Below, in pieces: positions 1-11,292 of a stretch of 64,000 nt of DNA. Source of the DNA: Atriophallophorus winterbourni. Lineage: Eukaryota > Platyhelminthes > Trematoda > Plagiorchiida > Microphallidae. The stretch is taken from the NCBI GenBank assembly GCA_013407085.1, contig JACCGJ010019054.1, forward strand, positions 50,288-114,287, in the 5' to 3' direction. The first letter of the stretch is position 1. Every line of letters starts with the position of its first letter. The position numbers and the translations under genes are program-made. The notes beneath the pieces are model-generated. The model worked only from the letters and a program-made list of their open reading frames with translations, was not told the origin of the DNA and did no database searches.

Positions 1-735
1 ATCACTGTTGGAAACTGTCAGCTTGAACCAGTACATCATTTCACATATATTGGTTCAAACATTGCGGATAACCCCTCGCTAGACACGGAGATTGATAAGC
101 GGATTGGCAGAGCAGCTGTCATTCTGTCTCGATTGAACTCTCGTGTTTGGGGTAACCGCAAGATGACTGTAAAGACAAAGATGATGGTATACAGCGCGTG
201 CGTATTAAATGCTTTACTGTACGGCAGTGAAACCTGGACCACCCACGCAAGACACAAATGGAAGCTGAATGCTTTCCATCTAAGAAGCATCCGTCGTATC
301 TTGAACATATCGTGGATGGACAGAGTGACTAACGCTGAAGTGCTTTCAAAAGCTGGTCTACAGAGCATGTTCACCCTATTACGTCAGCGCCGCCTGCGGT
401 GACATGGTCATGTCTATAGAATGGAAAATGGTCGTATTCCGAAAGATCTACTTTACGGTGAGTTGCAATTAGGAAGTCGACCATTGGGCAGACCGCACTT
501 GCGGTACAAAGATGTTTGCAAAAGAGATATGACAGCTCTTGACATTGACCCCGCAAGCTGGGAAGAACTTGCTCTTGACCGCTCACATTGGAGGCATTGT
601 GCAAAGCGTCGTCTGCAAGCCGGGGAGAAGCAAATACAGCTCTTGGCTGCTGAACGCAGATCACGCCGCCGGCGTGCAACTGACTATCGTTGCAAGCGCT
701 GCGGGAGAGATTGTTCAAATCGGACTGTTTAGTCA
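1..735 (+). pseudogene. RTE-like non-LTR retrotransposon, ORF2 C-terminal part (5' end outside window)
   Basis: This is the C-terminal region of a reverse-transcriptase polyprotein, after the RT catalytic core. One reading frame is open from base 1 and shows the usual post-RT landmarks: FTYIGS, INKRIGRA-type IDKRIGRAA, VYSACVLNALLYGSETW, IRRILNISWMDR, then IPKDLLYGEL, GRPHLRYKDVCKRD and WRHCAKRR. The frame is broken only by a TGA at 400-402; the related copy at 55.26-55.90 kb has TGG there (Trp in RRLRWLGH), so this is a simple nonsense change. The tail has a CKRCGRDC zinc-finger-like start but shifts frame and stops at 730-732 before the His/Cys half of the finger. An inactive mobile-element remnant; the family assignment to an RTE-like clade is from motif recognition only. 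Confidence 0.85.
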
Positions 736-3700
736 TTCAAAAAGCGATGGGATGTACATCCATGGTCGACATCGACCGACGGAGGCCAACAACATATGGC
801 AATTTTAATATGACATAGCATGTAATTTTGATTGGTTAGATTCCTTCATATCAACTATCTTTTAAAAATATTGATAAGAGGTGTGCTACACTCTTCAACA
901 CTAATATAATATATTTCAATTGAAATCTATGGAAATATTCGGAGCAATATGGGATAAGTAACACACAACTTGATATCATAAATCAACGTTTCATTGTAAA
1001 TAACGAATAGAAATGTCCGTTACAAATCTTGGGACTACAGTGAAAAATATTTGCAGCTTATATTTACAAAAGTCGCTAGAAACAAATATTTTCTGTAATT
1101 AAATGATGTTTAAACATGTAAGAAGAAAACAACAACAACAATATGTCGAAAAATTATCCGTTCTGTGAGAGAACAAGATCCACATGAACAAAGAATGAAA
1201 TTTTGACTTCCCCTGCAATGTATCTTAATGAAAATTTGCTGAATGATGTTCATAAATGTAATTTATTTTAAATGTTCATGTTTTCAGCTACTTATGACTA
1301 GTTGTAAAGTTCAAATATTAACTATCAGTTACAGAACCTTATTAGAATTGTTATATTTTATAATATCTATTAATCGTTTCAGTTGAAATGCTAAATACAC
1401 AAAAAATGATGATAGATTTCACTTTTTATTCATTTAGAACTAATTGGTGAGTAATATAGAAGTTCGAAAGTTTTATTTAAAAATTTAATTACTACCGCGA
1501 AGTGGACATTACTTTTTTTTATTTAAACCGTTCAAAGCCACTAGGAATGCAGTCGTAATCAGTTTAAGGTTAGTCAGAGATGTTCATGGTAAAAAAAACC
1601 CTGCTGAAAATACAAACTTCGATTTGTTTAAAGTAAATTTAGAATGAAAATATTGAAATTGCCCCTATATTATCGCGTAAAAGCCAACGAATTTGTTTAC
1701 TTACGATGTTACGGGCAAAGCGTTTTAAGTGAATCGGAGTTCTTCCAAAGACACCGAAGCATGAATGTGCAATATTCAAAGTCTTTGAAAATTTGCGTTT
1801 TAAGACAAAAGCTTTAGTCTTTGATAAATGTTAAATAGGGCGATTGTAAGTGTGAAGCATTTTAACCGCTGCTGTTTAACTTCTGATTGTTTGAGCTTTA
1901 ACATTCGGTATTTCACATGCTAAGTGTTGTAACTTGCGTCCAAGTTGGTTGTACGACTTAAAATTATACGTCCATACACTCAGATATATTAATATAATTG
2001 TCAATTTTCGATTTTCCGAAATTTTATAGACAGAGAATTGACTCCTATTGGTGAGAGGTTTGCTTTATGGATGAAGTTTGTTGTATAACAAATTAAAATT
2101 AATAAGAAGTTACATCACTTCAAGCTTGAAAGTTGAATATTTAATTTTCGTAGAGTTAATCGTTAGGGAACTCTCACGCCTCGATTAACTATTGCCTACT
2201 GATTGTTTGATGACGTGCTTCTTTGTTTTCATCTCTCATGCAATACATACATGAAACACATAAATGCTATATGATTCATAACACCTGACGCTCCCAACAT
2301 TCAAGGACATTATGCTCTAACCCCTCAAGATCATCAACATTTGTCCTAATTTACGGGTTAATTGATGCGATACCAAATCTCATTTCCTGTTCAAACAACA
2401 ATTAATTTTTTACACAGCGTTCGAAGATATTCGATGAAACATTGGAAAATTCATCACAATTCTTTCCTCAGGTCAAACTTTGCAAATTTAATCACGTACA
2501 CCATCATTCCCACAACATAAGAGAACGTTAACTGATCACCTTTTTGTGCAGATAAAAAAGAATATATCACTTGCGTATTTTTATAGACAAAGCACGTTAC
2601 TGCAGCATTGTTCTCAACCTCTTCGATCGGATTTTTTTTGAACAACGTAGTAAACGTTCGCACCCGAGCTCACACACGTATAAGCTCATTTTTTCGGACT
2701 TCATGAATTGAATGTCGTTAACTAGTGATATACATTATTTATCTGCTCCTGCAATTCGAAATCCTCTTAATCGATCTATTGTGGAACTATTTGTTAAAAC
2801 AGAATTCCTGCAGTTGTGCGAATGTTGTCATCGATCTTCCCGCTTACAATGCTCTGCATTGAGAACCACGAGTTTATGTTGCTAGTGCACTTCATGTTTC
2901 CTATTTGTCTGCGTGATATGTGATCAGCAGATATAACCACCAACATAACTTCCTTATTTTCAATCTGACGTTTCATGCTTTATATGAGTGCAGTCATTAT
3001 TATTGCTAATAAAAATGTCGAATCTACAATGATGACAGCTGTATCTATGCGAATGAAAAATTTCACGGATAAATCTACCATTATAAACGTTTCTATAAAT
3101 TAATTGTCAAACATAAGCTTTGCCTGGTGTGTCGGACCGAAAAATTTCAAATATATTAAACACTTTCTTCCAGCTTTGCAATAATGTCCCGAAATCTTAC
3201 GCATGTTGTAATGCAATCAGTGTTTCAAATAACACGAAGTTGTAGTTTAAAACATGAAAAAATAACATTCAGATTTATAAAGATAACGTGAAACTTGTTG
3301 TAAACAATATTCAAGTATTTGAAACTCAATTATAGCTAGCATAGTACATGACGCCGTTAGTATTGAACGATATCATCATTATTAGGTATGTTCTAATGGC
3401 GAATACTATAAAATATTCAATTATAATTCAATTGCAATATATAAAAAATATATACATATACGCGTAGAGTACAATATATTCCTGTGACTAAGATTATATA
3501 CAACTCTCCCATATACAGAATTTAAGTGCGGTGAGCGTACAGGTTAGTCGTAAAATGCAGTTTTTAATTTTCTATCGATCATTGTAACCTAATCACATCA
3601 ATTTTTCGTTCTCTTTGATCGAAAATTCCTTTTCATATATTTCATGAAAAAAACAATCGTTTTCACCTAATAAACATAATCGAAGAGAAGGATTTTTATT

Positions 3701-4262
3701 TCGCCGGTATATTCAAGCAACGTAGTACATGCATAAAAAACCAATAATATCAGTTTTTTCGAAATGTTTCATTATAACTGAGTACCTGGATTGTGAAGGA
3801 TGTTAATCAGGTTTTGCACCATTTTTTGTTTCTCAAAAATAAAATAAAGGACTATTAAATTACCCTTTTATGAGCATCAGTTTGTGTTCGCAAACTCGTC
3901 AGGTCTACTTCAATTACTTCTTTTTGCCACCAATAAATCTACTGATTTGTAAGATATCAATATGTCTTCGAATGTGCTATGAACTAAAGGATTACGCTCT
4001 CGGAACAAGCGTGATTAAACAAGCCCGGATTCCTACGTCGCATGACTGTTGTGCATAGATTCACCGGTCATGATGTCTCTGAATTTCTTTTGTTCATATC
4101 CACTGGTAAAACAGATACGATCGAAAAGGTTTGTTCATTTTTGTTGGTATTTTTCGAATAAACTGGCTAGTTTATATCCAACGGACCATTAACTCTAATA
4201 CTTCAAGATTTATCGACACCAATAGTCCATTGAGCGATCGTGCAATGGTGGTTTTAGGATGG
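736..4262. other. AT-rich interval with no recognised gene
   Basis: Only short ORFs (up to about 70 codons) with no recognisable motif occur on either strand. The first ~60 bases still resemble the 3' untranslated end of the RTE-like element. I see no tRNA-like folds, no long tandem repeats and no copies of the 8.5-47 kb array. It could hold introns or regulatory DNA that cannot be read by eye. Confidence 0.5.
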
Positions 4263-4267
4263 CTGCT

Positions 4268-4425
4268 TGTGATAATCGAATTGAATAACCAACCCAAGAA
4301 TGTAAGTGAGAACAAACGACGCTCACTCGACTTACAGTATGTATTGATTAATGTAGCTTTAACAACAAGAATTTGAATTACGGAATTATTGATCAGTAAT
4401 GATTATCATTCAAACAATCATCACA
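4268..4425 (-). repeat. LTR copy (3' LTR of the element)
   Basis: Matches 5591-5753 over its whole length, including the shared block around 'gtaagtgagaaca' and 'tagctttaacaacaagaa'. The sequence just inside it, read on the minus strand, is moderately purine-rich (GGCGGTGGT) and sits where a polypurine tract belongs. Confidence 0.85.
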
Positions 4426-4457
4426 ACCACCGCCGTTTCAATAATCCTCGGATTTGT

Positions 4458-5564
4458 TTAATCTTGAATAGGTTTGTTCAACAAAAGTTCCGATCTCCAC
4501 GGAGGTTCCAGCGAACCCGAAACGTCATCATCAGTTGCCAACAATTGTCTCGCTTTCTCAATAGCTGTATTCGGTGTCAGTGAGGCATTTCCTCTAGCAG
4601 TTTTAAAAAGTACATTATCTGACGATCGTTTAGATGAGCTAGAAAGCAGTGCTGAATTCGCTTGAAAAGATGAGTTCGGTGATTTATTTGAAATGGTGTC
4701 TGATGAATTCTGAAGTTTGCTAACTTTGAAGCCACTCTCTTGGTAAAAAAAACTAGATTTTCCGTTTGAATCGATGATACGGGCGGATGTGGACGTGTTT
4801 ACAGCAGTAGCACTTGAATCGGTTGGTGGGGTAGTCAAATTTTCAACATCAAACGATAGATCTTCAGCACAAGCAATGGCACTGTTAGAAATCGGTCGAA
4901 CTGTCTTTCCAGATGCAGTTTGAATATCCAGAGTAACGGGAGTGTTCTCCATACTATGATAAACTGTATGAAAGTGAACGTTTCCTTTTTCGCAAAGCGG
5001 CATATTTAAGGTATCATCATTATTTGTCTGCATCAGAGCCTTGGCTTTTTCACGTTTATGTGTATTGAACATGACGGAATTTTCTGCTGACGACAAACCT
5101 GTTGTTGCCACGCGCGCATCTTCATACTGTTTGCAGTGAGCTCGAACATCTTCAAAAGAGGGTTTTGGCAGCTTCAAGAGTTCATTCTGCAAAACACTGT
5201 CATGTATTCCAGCAATTAGACGATCTTTCAATTGCATTTCTAACAATTCACCGAAGTTGCATTTTGCTGCCTAAATTAACAATTGAAGAATTAAATCCCT
5301 AATTCCGTGATTGGACTGACGCACCATGGAACGGAAAAGCGTCTTCAGCGTTTCGTATAGAAGAGAAATAGGAGAATCAGTATAGGCTAAATTCGTGATT
5401 AACGTATATGCAGATTTCCCGACTGCATTTAGAAAATGAACCGATTTTTTATCATTCTCAGCTTTCGGTCGTGTCATACACCAAATTTCGAATCTTTCAC
5501 AATAGTCTCCAATTTCTCGAGCGTCTGAATTTATATAAAGAGGTTCCAGACTTGAATTTGCCAT
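4458..5564 (-). pseudogene. Gag-like polyprotein remnant of the short LTR element
   Basis: The chosen start is the ATG at 5564-5562, just downstream of the LTR and primer-binding-like site; it opens MANSSLEPLYI. The first part (to about 5271) has the N-terminal capsid-like pattern FEIWCMTRP, KKSVHFLNAVGKSAY and LITNLAY. After an in-frame stop and frame change near 5270 it continues as AAKCNFGELL and LKDRLIAGIHDS, a hallmark run of Gypsy-type gag, then a long Ser/Thr-rich tail to 4458. I see no CCHC zinc knuckle and no protease DTG motif, so the sequence was lost or replaced after the capsid region. Gag normally packages element RNA in cytoplasmic particles; this copy cannot act alone. Confidence 0.75.
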
Positions 5565-5570
5565 TAGGAA

Positions 5571-5590
5571 TTGCTGTTCGCGACGCCAAA
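5571..5590 (-). other. Primer-binding-like site next to 5' LTR
   Basis: Directly inside the LTR, the minus strand reads TTTGGCGTCGCGAACAG. A TGGCG-type sequence just after the LTR is the usual location of a tRNA primer-binding site in Gypsy elements. Which tRNA would prime was not determined. Confidence 0.5.
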
Positions 5591-5753
5591 TGTGATAATT
5601 GAATTGAATTGAATGACTAACCCAAAAATGTAAGTGAGAACATACGACGCTCACTCGAATTACAGTATGTATTGAATAATGTAGCTTTAACAACAAGAAT
5701 TTGAATTACGGAATTATTGAGCAGTATTGATTATTATTCAAACAATCCTCACA
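5591..5753 (-). repeat. LTR copy (5' LTR of the element)
   Basis: A 163-bp direct repeat of 4268-4425 that begins TGTGATAATT and ends CCTCACA. It includes a small (GAATT)-type run near its inner end that accounts for most of the length difference from the other LTR. Confidence 0.85.
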
Positions 5754-5758
5754 CTGCT

Positions 5759-6960
5759 CTATCGCACCAAAGAATGTGTCCGCGTATGTTTTCCATGAGT
5801 TTAGCGTGTGTCCATTAAGTTTAACAGTTAATAGTTCCAATTTAAAGGATTTTATAAAAGCGTATCGCTAGATATAAATAAATTACGACTGAATAATTCC
5901 CTTCTGTTTAAATTTTGTTTCATTCCCAGTGAATTTTTGTATGATATTCAAAATGTCCCCAGAAGTAGAGATCCTAGACGCAAAAGTACCAATTATTTAA
6001 TGTGTTGTTCACATCCCTCGCACTAACACATCACACTGGTTTGTGTCTGTGTGCATCATTAGCTGGATACAGCAATACTCAGGTTCTGGGAGTCTTGAAA
6101 TAGTGTTTTACTTGAATGCCACTGTTTTTAACGTAATATTTTATCTTTATACAGAGTCGGTCGACTTAGAATATGATAAGAATAATGTACGTATTTTATT
6201 AAATTTATCTCAATGTTCACGTGTTTACTTTGCTTCGTTTGAAATTTAAAAAATATAAGCCACAGTTCTTCCGAGTTCATATTAGATTAATCAGCGGATA
6301 ATTTGGTTAGCTATGATATTTATTTATTTACATGTATAAGACCCCTCTATCTGCAATCAATAGTTAGGTAAAGTACCATGAAGATCCGAAAACGATATAA
6401 CAGTGGAAATATTGTACACAAAATTTGAGATATGATGTCCAAATTTGTGCGGCGAGTTTAATAAGAGAAATTGCAAATACGGGTATTTGGCTGAATGTTA
6501 GATGCCAAATCTTACGGAACAATACCAAGACGAACTGGAGACATAATGACTGTATGACATAATGCTGCATGCATGGCGGAAGATATGAAATCAGTAGTTT
6601 ATATTACGCCCGCTTGGCCAAATCTCACTGGGTAAACAATAATTATCTTTGATCGATTATCAAGACGAACTGAACGGTATAAATCAGATCGTAGTGATCA
6701 TTTTATATTGATTTTAATAATATGTTTGTTTTTTGCTGAAATACAACGCAACCAACATGGTTATTTATGCGGAAAATGCTAACTAAACTTTGTATCCAAA
6801 TCAGGTAATGCCTGGATTGTTTGCGCTTACAGAGCGATTTGGATATATTTAGCATTTGGTCCGATATGTACGACCCTCGAAAATGTCATCGGCGGTTAGA
6901 TTAAAGGAAGCCTGAAGGACATCATACAAAGCAAAACCGTGTTCAACCGAGGATAAAAAA
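5759..6960. other. Interval with no recognised gene
   Basis: Short ORFs only (about 68 codons at most), none with a motif I recognise. No array units and no clear transposon protein matches. Confidence 0.45.
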
Positions 6961-6964
6961 GGAC

Positions 6965-7330
6965 ATCAAGATGCTTGATAGTATTTATCATGGAGCAAAT
7001 AAAATGGCTGGCTGTCTTCGCGGCCTCCCTCATGAATATCGACTGGTGAATATTATTCTGGATACATCGGTTGACAAACGGGTTCGATTGAATTTAATCA
7101 TCACCCACAAATTACTGAACTCAAAGATTCATCCTCCGAGACATCTTTTTCGCCTCCCGTCAAGCAATCCCACACATGGGGATTAAATATTCCACCATCT
7201 AACGTAACTGACGTCGGTTGTTCGATGGTTTCGCGTTTGATTCTCATGAAATTCTAGCCGTAAGAGGTTGTACACTCATCTACTAAAAGGATTTTCAAGA
7301 ACGAACTAGATACATTTTTCATTAGTGATT
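6965..7330 (+). pseudogene. Decayed CR1-like ORF2 C-terminal fragment
   Basis: The open stretch 6971-7186 reads LDSIYHGANKMAGCLRGLPHEYRL followed by RVRLNLIITHKLL. This parallels the C-terminal region of the CR1-like copies later in the window (FDKIYHRATKLVMGLRN...RRIRRDIILTYRI), with the same spacing between the two blocks. Identity is low, so it belongs to a different or much older family. No RT core remains. Confidence 0.5.
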
Positions 7331-7333
7331 CCA

Positions 7334-7985
7334 CCAGTGTTCGTGGACGGTCAATAGCTCAGTGAGGTTACAGATACAGTCTACCTTGGGAACAAACTGT
7401 CTCTAAATGGTGACTGTGAAGATGAGGTCAAGAGAAGGATCGGGAAGGCGAACCAAGCATTCTGCATGCTGAATTCCATTTGGAAATCCTCCGCTTTATG
7501 CATTATCACGAAGATCAGACTCTTCAAGAGCAACGTTTTGAGTGTGTTGCTGTATGCATCGGAAAGCTGGAAGACGACCGCTGCCATTGAGCGCAGAGTG
7601 AACGTGTTTCAAACTAAGTGCTTGAGAAGGATTCTACGGATTTTTTGGCCACACACCATTTCAAATGAAAAGCTACTGCGAAAAACAAGTTTTGAGGTGG
7701 TATCTACCGTAATCAAAAGACGACGGTTGAGATGGTCCGGTTATTTCTGCAGGATGGATCCCAGTTCGCATACGAAGGTAGCCATTCACTGGCTTCCGTA
7801 AGGTAAACAAAAACGAGGAAAGCCCAAGGAAACTTGGCGCAGAACGTTGGAACGCGAACTACATGCACAAGGATTCACGGTGCAGACGGCAACGGAAGCA
7901 GCGTGAATGACCGGAACTACTGGCGTGGGGTTCTCTTCGCCTCATGTGCCACCCGGCACGGAGAAGTCTGAGGAGGAGGAGGAGG
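7334..7985 (+). pseudogene. RTE-like non-LTR retrotransposon 3' fragment (second RTE lineage)
   Basis: Readable pieces in order are YLGNKLSLNGDCEDEVKRRIGKA, TKIRLFKSNVLSVLLYASESWKTT, KCLRRILRIFWPHTISNEKLL, RRRLRWSGYFCRMDPSSHTKVAIHW and, after a stop at 7799-7801, KRGKPKETWRRTLERELHAQGF. These are the standard post-RT blocks of RTE-type ORF2 and differ clearly from the RTE-like copies at 1-735 and 55.3-55.9 kb. It ends in a short (GAG)n run at 7966-7985. The RT core and endonuclease are absent (5' truncation). Confidence 0.8.
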
Positions 7986-8352
7986 ATTCCACCCTGCAAT
8001 TACACACGACATTTATCGTAACGAATGTTTTCCCATCATACTAAGATAAAACAAGTCATTTCTTTCCTAAAAACAAAAACTAGCGAACTTCTTTGATCCT
8101 CAATTTTTACATATATTTTATATATACAAATATCCTATTGTGTTGTACAGTTATTAGCTTTTTAAACCATAAAGTTTGAATCTTGAATTTTGAATCTTGA
8201 ACGGTCTGTGTATCATGTCGGCAAGTAAAGGAACCAACATATTTAGAAAGAAAACAGATGATATTTTTTATATACCGCTTTTCTTGTAGAAAACGTAGGA
8301 ATGCGGAAAGTAAAAAGCGTGCGATCCTAAAAATCACTTTTGTTTCCTACAG
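7986..8352. other. Non-coding interval before the array
   Basis: Holds a short imperfect tandem repeat of TTGAATCT-like units at about 8173-8200, resembling a retroelement 3' tail. At 8335-8352 there is a pyrimidine-rich tract ending in CCTACAG, a good-looking splice acceptor on the plus strand. Confidence 0.35.
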
Positions 8353-8428
8353 AAGAACCACCAAATTGTTTTTTCTCTTCAATATCTGTTTCAATGTATT
8401 TAACAGGGAAAGATGAAATTGATTTTGC
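8353..8428 (+). CDS. Candidate leader exon for the micro-exon array (very tentative)
   Basis: After the acceptor ending TTTCCTACAG at 8352, the plus strand runs to GTGAGT at 8429. An ATG at 8413 gives MKLIL plus one base (ATG AAA TTG ATT TTG C), so this exon would end in phase 1, the phase used by every candidate micro-exon in the array. The start resembles the first residues of a secretion signal. Against it: an upstream ATG at about 8393 is in another frame, and I could not find a second exon that completes a signal peptide. It may be chance. Confidence 0.15.
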
Positions 8429-8542
8429 GTGAGTTTATGTCGTGTAAAATTAATGTAATTTAGAATTTGCAAATGACATTCTAACGTGTATTTTCGACCA
8501 CGTGCGTTTCACTTTACTATATGAGTTTCTGATTTCGATTAT

Positions 8543-8594
8543 ATATACATACATACATATGTATGTATATATGTATGTATGTATGTATGTATAT
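8543..8594. repeat. TACA/TGTA microsatellite with internal palindrome
   Basis: A run of (TACA)n changing to (TGTA)n about a CATATG centre. The same microsatellite and its flanks recur at about 39.63-39.70 kb, so the whole left-edge segment (about 8.5-8.93 kb) is repeated inside the array. Confidence 0.85.
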
Positions 8595-10028
8595 CGTCAG
8601 ATTGTCAACAGTGAGCTAACAGTAGTCCAAATAGGATAGCGGTACATGTTACTTGAAACGGAATATATTTAATGGTATTTAAAGTTTGCAAAACCTGGTT
8701 GCAATTAGGGTCAAATTTTATAAGATATTTTTATAATATATCTGTTAAAGATTAAAAATGTGTTTTGTTTAAATGCCAATTAAGATGGTTTCTTAAATAT
8801 ATCGTTGGCTAGAGTGTAATGATAAGAATCACTTTTCTTAATTTAAATGAACACCACGTAGATTTGTGGAAATATTTATTGCTGAAAATTGATTGATACG
8901 AAGGCAGATGTTTTCCATTAACCTGCCAAAGGTTTAGTTTTTCCATGCGCCAAAGCACGTCAATTAGCAACAATTTGAAACGTAGCCCTTTCTGAATGCT
9001 AAACCTGTGCGTCTAGATTGTGCAACTGTAAAATAGTGTTACACCGTTATACAAGATAAACACAACAGTCATGGAAATTTCATTTACAAGAATTCAATTT
9101 TTCGCGGTTGACACAAAGAAATTAATTTATTTTACCGATTGTGATATTTTCTAATAAAATGTATAATATATTTTTTCCTTTATTTCTGGATGCAATATTC
9201 TTACACGAAACATTATCCGTTGAAGTCATTGGGTAACAGTTTACAAGGAATGCCATCACATATAGTCCAGATAGCAACATTGGAAAACATTGCTACATTT
9301 GCGTAAAATCAGATAGGCTAAACTCGCTTTCTACAACAGTGCTCCTTTATCGGATTTGAGATGTGAATCACGTAATAGAATTAAATCAATATTGCAGTTG
9401 AAATTATTGTAATATTCTAGGTCAAATGACAAACAGCATCTTTCAAAAAACCGTTGATGAGGGAGCAACTAATAAATCACTTGATATATTCCCCGGTAAT
9501 TACCAGAAGAATTCTCAGTAATTTGCTTAAATTCACATGACAACGTAAAGAAAACTATTTCAAATTTTCAACAGCGAAAACTCCCTGAACAATGTCTTTT
9601 GGATCGTTGATATTTCCATGTAGGATCGTGTTATAATACATGGGTGGTGCAGTTATGTTTTTTCTCGTTGAATAACAGTTGGTTATTTGATCATGCATGT
9701 GACATACTCTAGGGAGGGAAAACGTTTAATCACACGAGCGATAAACCTGCTTAATTCCTACCATCTACTTGGTCATTGAACATACCACTAGGACAGTTGA
9801 TGCACGGGAATAATGCCACGCCGTTATATGTTCAGCCATCACACTATATGCCATGCATTTAACGTTAAACATATTTAATTCGCGCAAAAAAAGATAACGC
9901 AAATTAGTTAAGTCCTTAATCTAAATTTGGCGTGAATTCCAGTCGTATGAAACTGCTTAAATTTCGAATTTAAATAAGACATTTGGGAGTTTTTCTAACG
10001 TGTATTTTACTTTTAAGTTTAAAAGAAG

Positions 10029-10052
10029 TTGGAGGAGCTGCTGCTAATGCAG
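10029..10052 (+). pseudogene. Site A without donor (representative of the degenerate class)
   Basis: The 24-nt window after the acceptor-like AG would encode GGAAANA in phase 1, but CTAACG follows where GTAACA is expected. The same GT-to-CT state is seen at about 12639, 13975, 15199, 16540, 21111, 22450, 26713, 33440, 36100, 41880, 43858 and 45092, so it is probably inherited by descent within the array. Confidence 0.5.
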
Positions 10053-10267
10053 CTAACGAAACTTTTATTCTGCAACACAATAAAAATGCATAATTAAAAA
10101 ACCAGTTTACCAAATCAATTTAGTAGTGTAAATTTCAATACATTTAAGTATAGTTGCTGTCCCTAATTGTAAACATGTTATGCAAATTGCGGTTTGTTAA
10201 TTTGTTTAGTGGGAATGATGATTTATCGAACATCTCATTATATTTTCTACTTCTACTCATACAAAAG

Positions 10268-10291
10268 CTATTCCGGTAGTTCTACGATCAC
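10268..10291 (+). CDS. Candidate micro-exon, site B, 24 nt
   Basis: Acceptor ACAAAAG ends at 10267; donor GTAAGT starts at 10292. Phase-1 reading gives IPVVLRS between split codons. It is the most diverged site B in the array, yet the length is still 24 nt. Confidence 0.4.
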
Positions 10292-11268
10292 GTAAGTTTC
10301 ATTTCACTATATGGGTTTCTGATTTCAATTTGTCTCGGTAGACTCAATGAAACTAATTTATATTACCAGCTGTGATATGTTCTCATATATATTATGATAT
10401 ATTGGTTCCCTAATATCTGGCTCCAATAACCTTACACGAAATATTTTCCGTTGAGTTCGCTTTGTTTTTCATTGTGAGACAGTTTACAGGGAAGGCCATC
10501 ACATATAGTCCAAATATCATCATTGTGAATCATTGCTACTTTTGCGTAGAAACAGTTATGCTAAACTCATATTCAACATCTGTCGTCCTCTATCGGATTT
10601 GTCCTGGGAATCACCTGATGTAATTTAATCAATATTGCAGTCGAAATTGATGTAACAGTCTAGCGTCACTGACAAACAGCATCTTTCAAAAACCTTTGAT
10701 GACAAAGCAAGTTATAAATTATTTGATAAATTCCCAAGTAATTTCGCGAATTATCCTGAGTAATTTGCGTAATTTCACATGACAAGTTACGTGAAAAATA
10801 TATTTGAAATTTAAACAGCCCAACCTTGAATAAATTGCTTTGAATCGTTGACATTTCCATGTAGGTTCGTGTTATAATACATGAGTGATGCAATTATGTG
10901 TTTTTTCATTGAGTAACAGTTGGTTTATTGATCGGGCATGTGGCATATTCTAGGGAGGAAAAACGATAAATCACACTGGCAGTTAACCTGCTTAATTCCT
11001 ACCGTCTACTTGGTCATTGAACATACCTCTAGGACAGTTGATGCACGAGAATAATGCCACGCCGTTATATGTTCAGCCATTACACTATATGCCATGCATT
11101 AAACGTTAAACATCTTCAATTCGCGCAAAGAAAGATAACGCAAATTAGTTAAGTCCTTAACCTAAATTTGGCGTGAATTCCGGTCGTGTGAAACTGTTTA
11201 ATTTCGAATTTAAATATGACATTTGAAAAGGTTTCTGATGTGTATTTTACTTTTAACTTTAAATGAAG

Positions 11269-11292
11269 CTAAAAAACCTGCTGCCGCTCAAG
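11269..11292 (+). CDS. Candidate micro-exon, site A, 24 nt
   Basis: Acceptor AAATGAAG ends at 11268; a strong donor GTAAGA starts at 11293. Phase-1 reading gives KKPAAAQ. Unlike most site A copies it has an intact donor. Confidence 0.42.

Larger units (their letters stand above)
4263..5758 (-). mobile_element. Internally deleted LTR retrotransposon (Ty3/Gypsy-type gag) with LTRs and target duplication
   Basis: Two direct repeats of about 160 bp, 4268-4425 and 5591-5753, flank a gag remnant. Each begins TGTGA and ends TCACA, so the ends are TG...CA and form a 5-bp terminal inverted repeat. CTGCT is found just outside both ends (4263-4267 and 5754-5758) and is a plausible 5-bp target-site duplication. 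In the minus-strand direction the order is LTR, primer-binding-like site, gag, LTR; protease, RT, RNase H and integrase are missing. The LTRs are unusually short for an autonomous element and differ by several substitutions and small indels, so the insertion is not recent. Confidence 0.85.

Noticed and set aside
8935..8965. Third possible micro-exon family, 21 nt, after GGTTTTAG and before GTGAAT or GTCAAT (starts TTTTTCCATGG)
   Set aside because: It is phase-1 compatible in some units, but the window is as conserved as its flanks, the donor is weak, and other copies have 20-nt or AG-less forms. Not enough to call.
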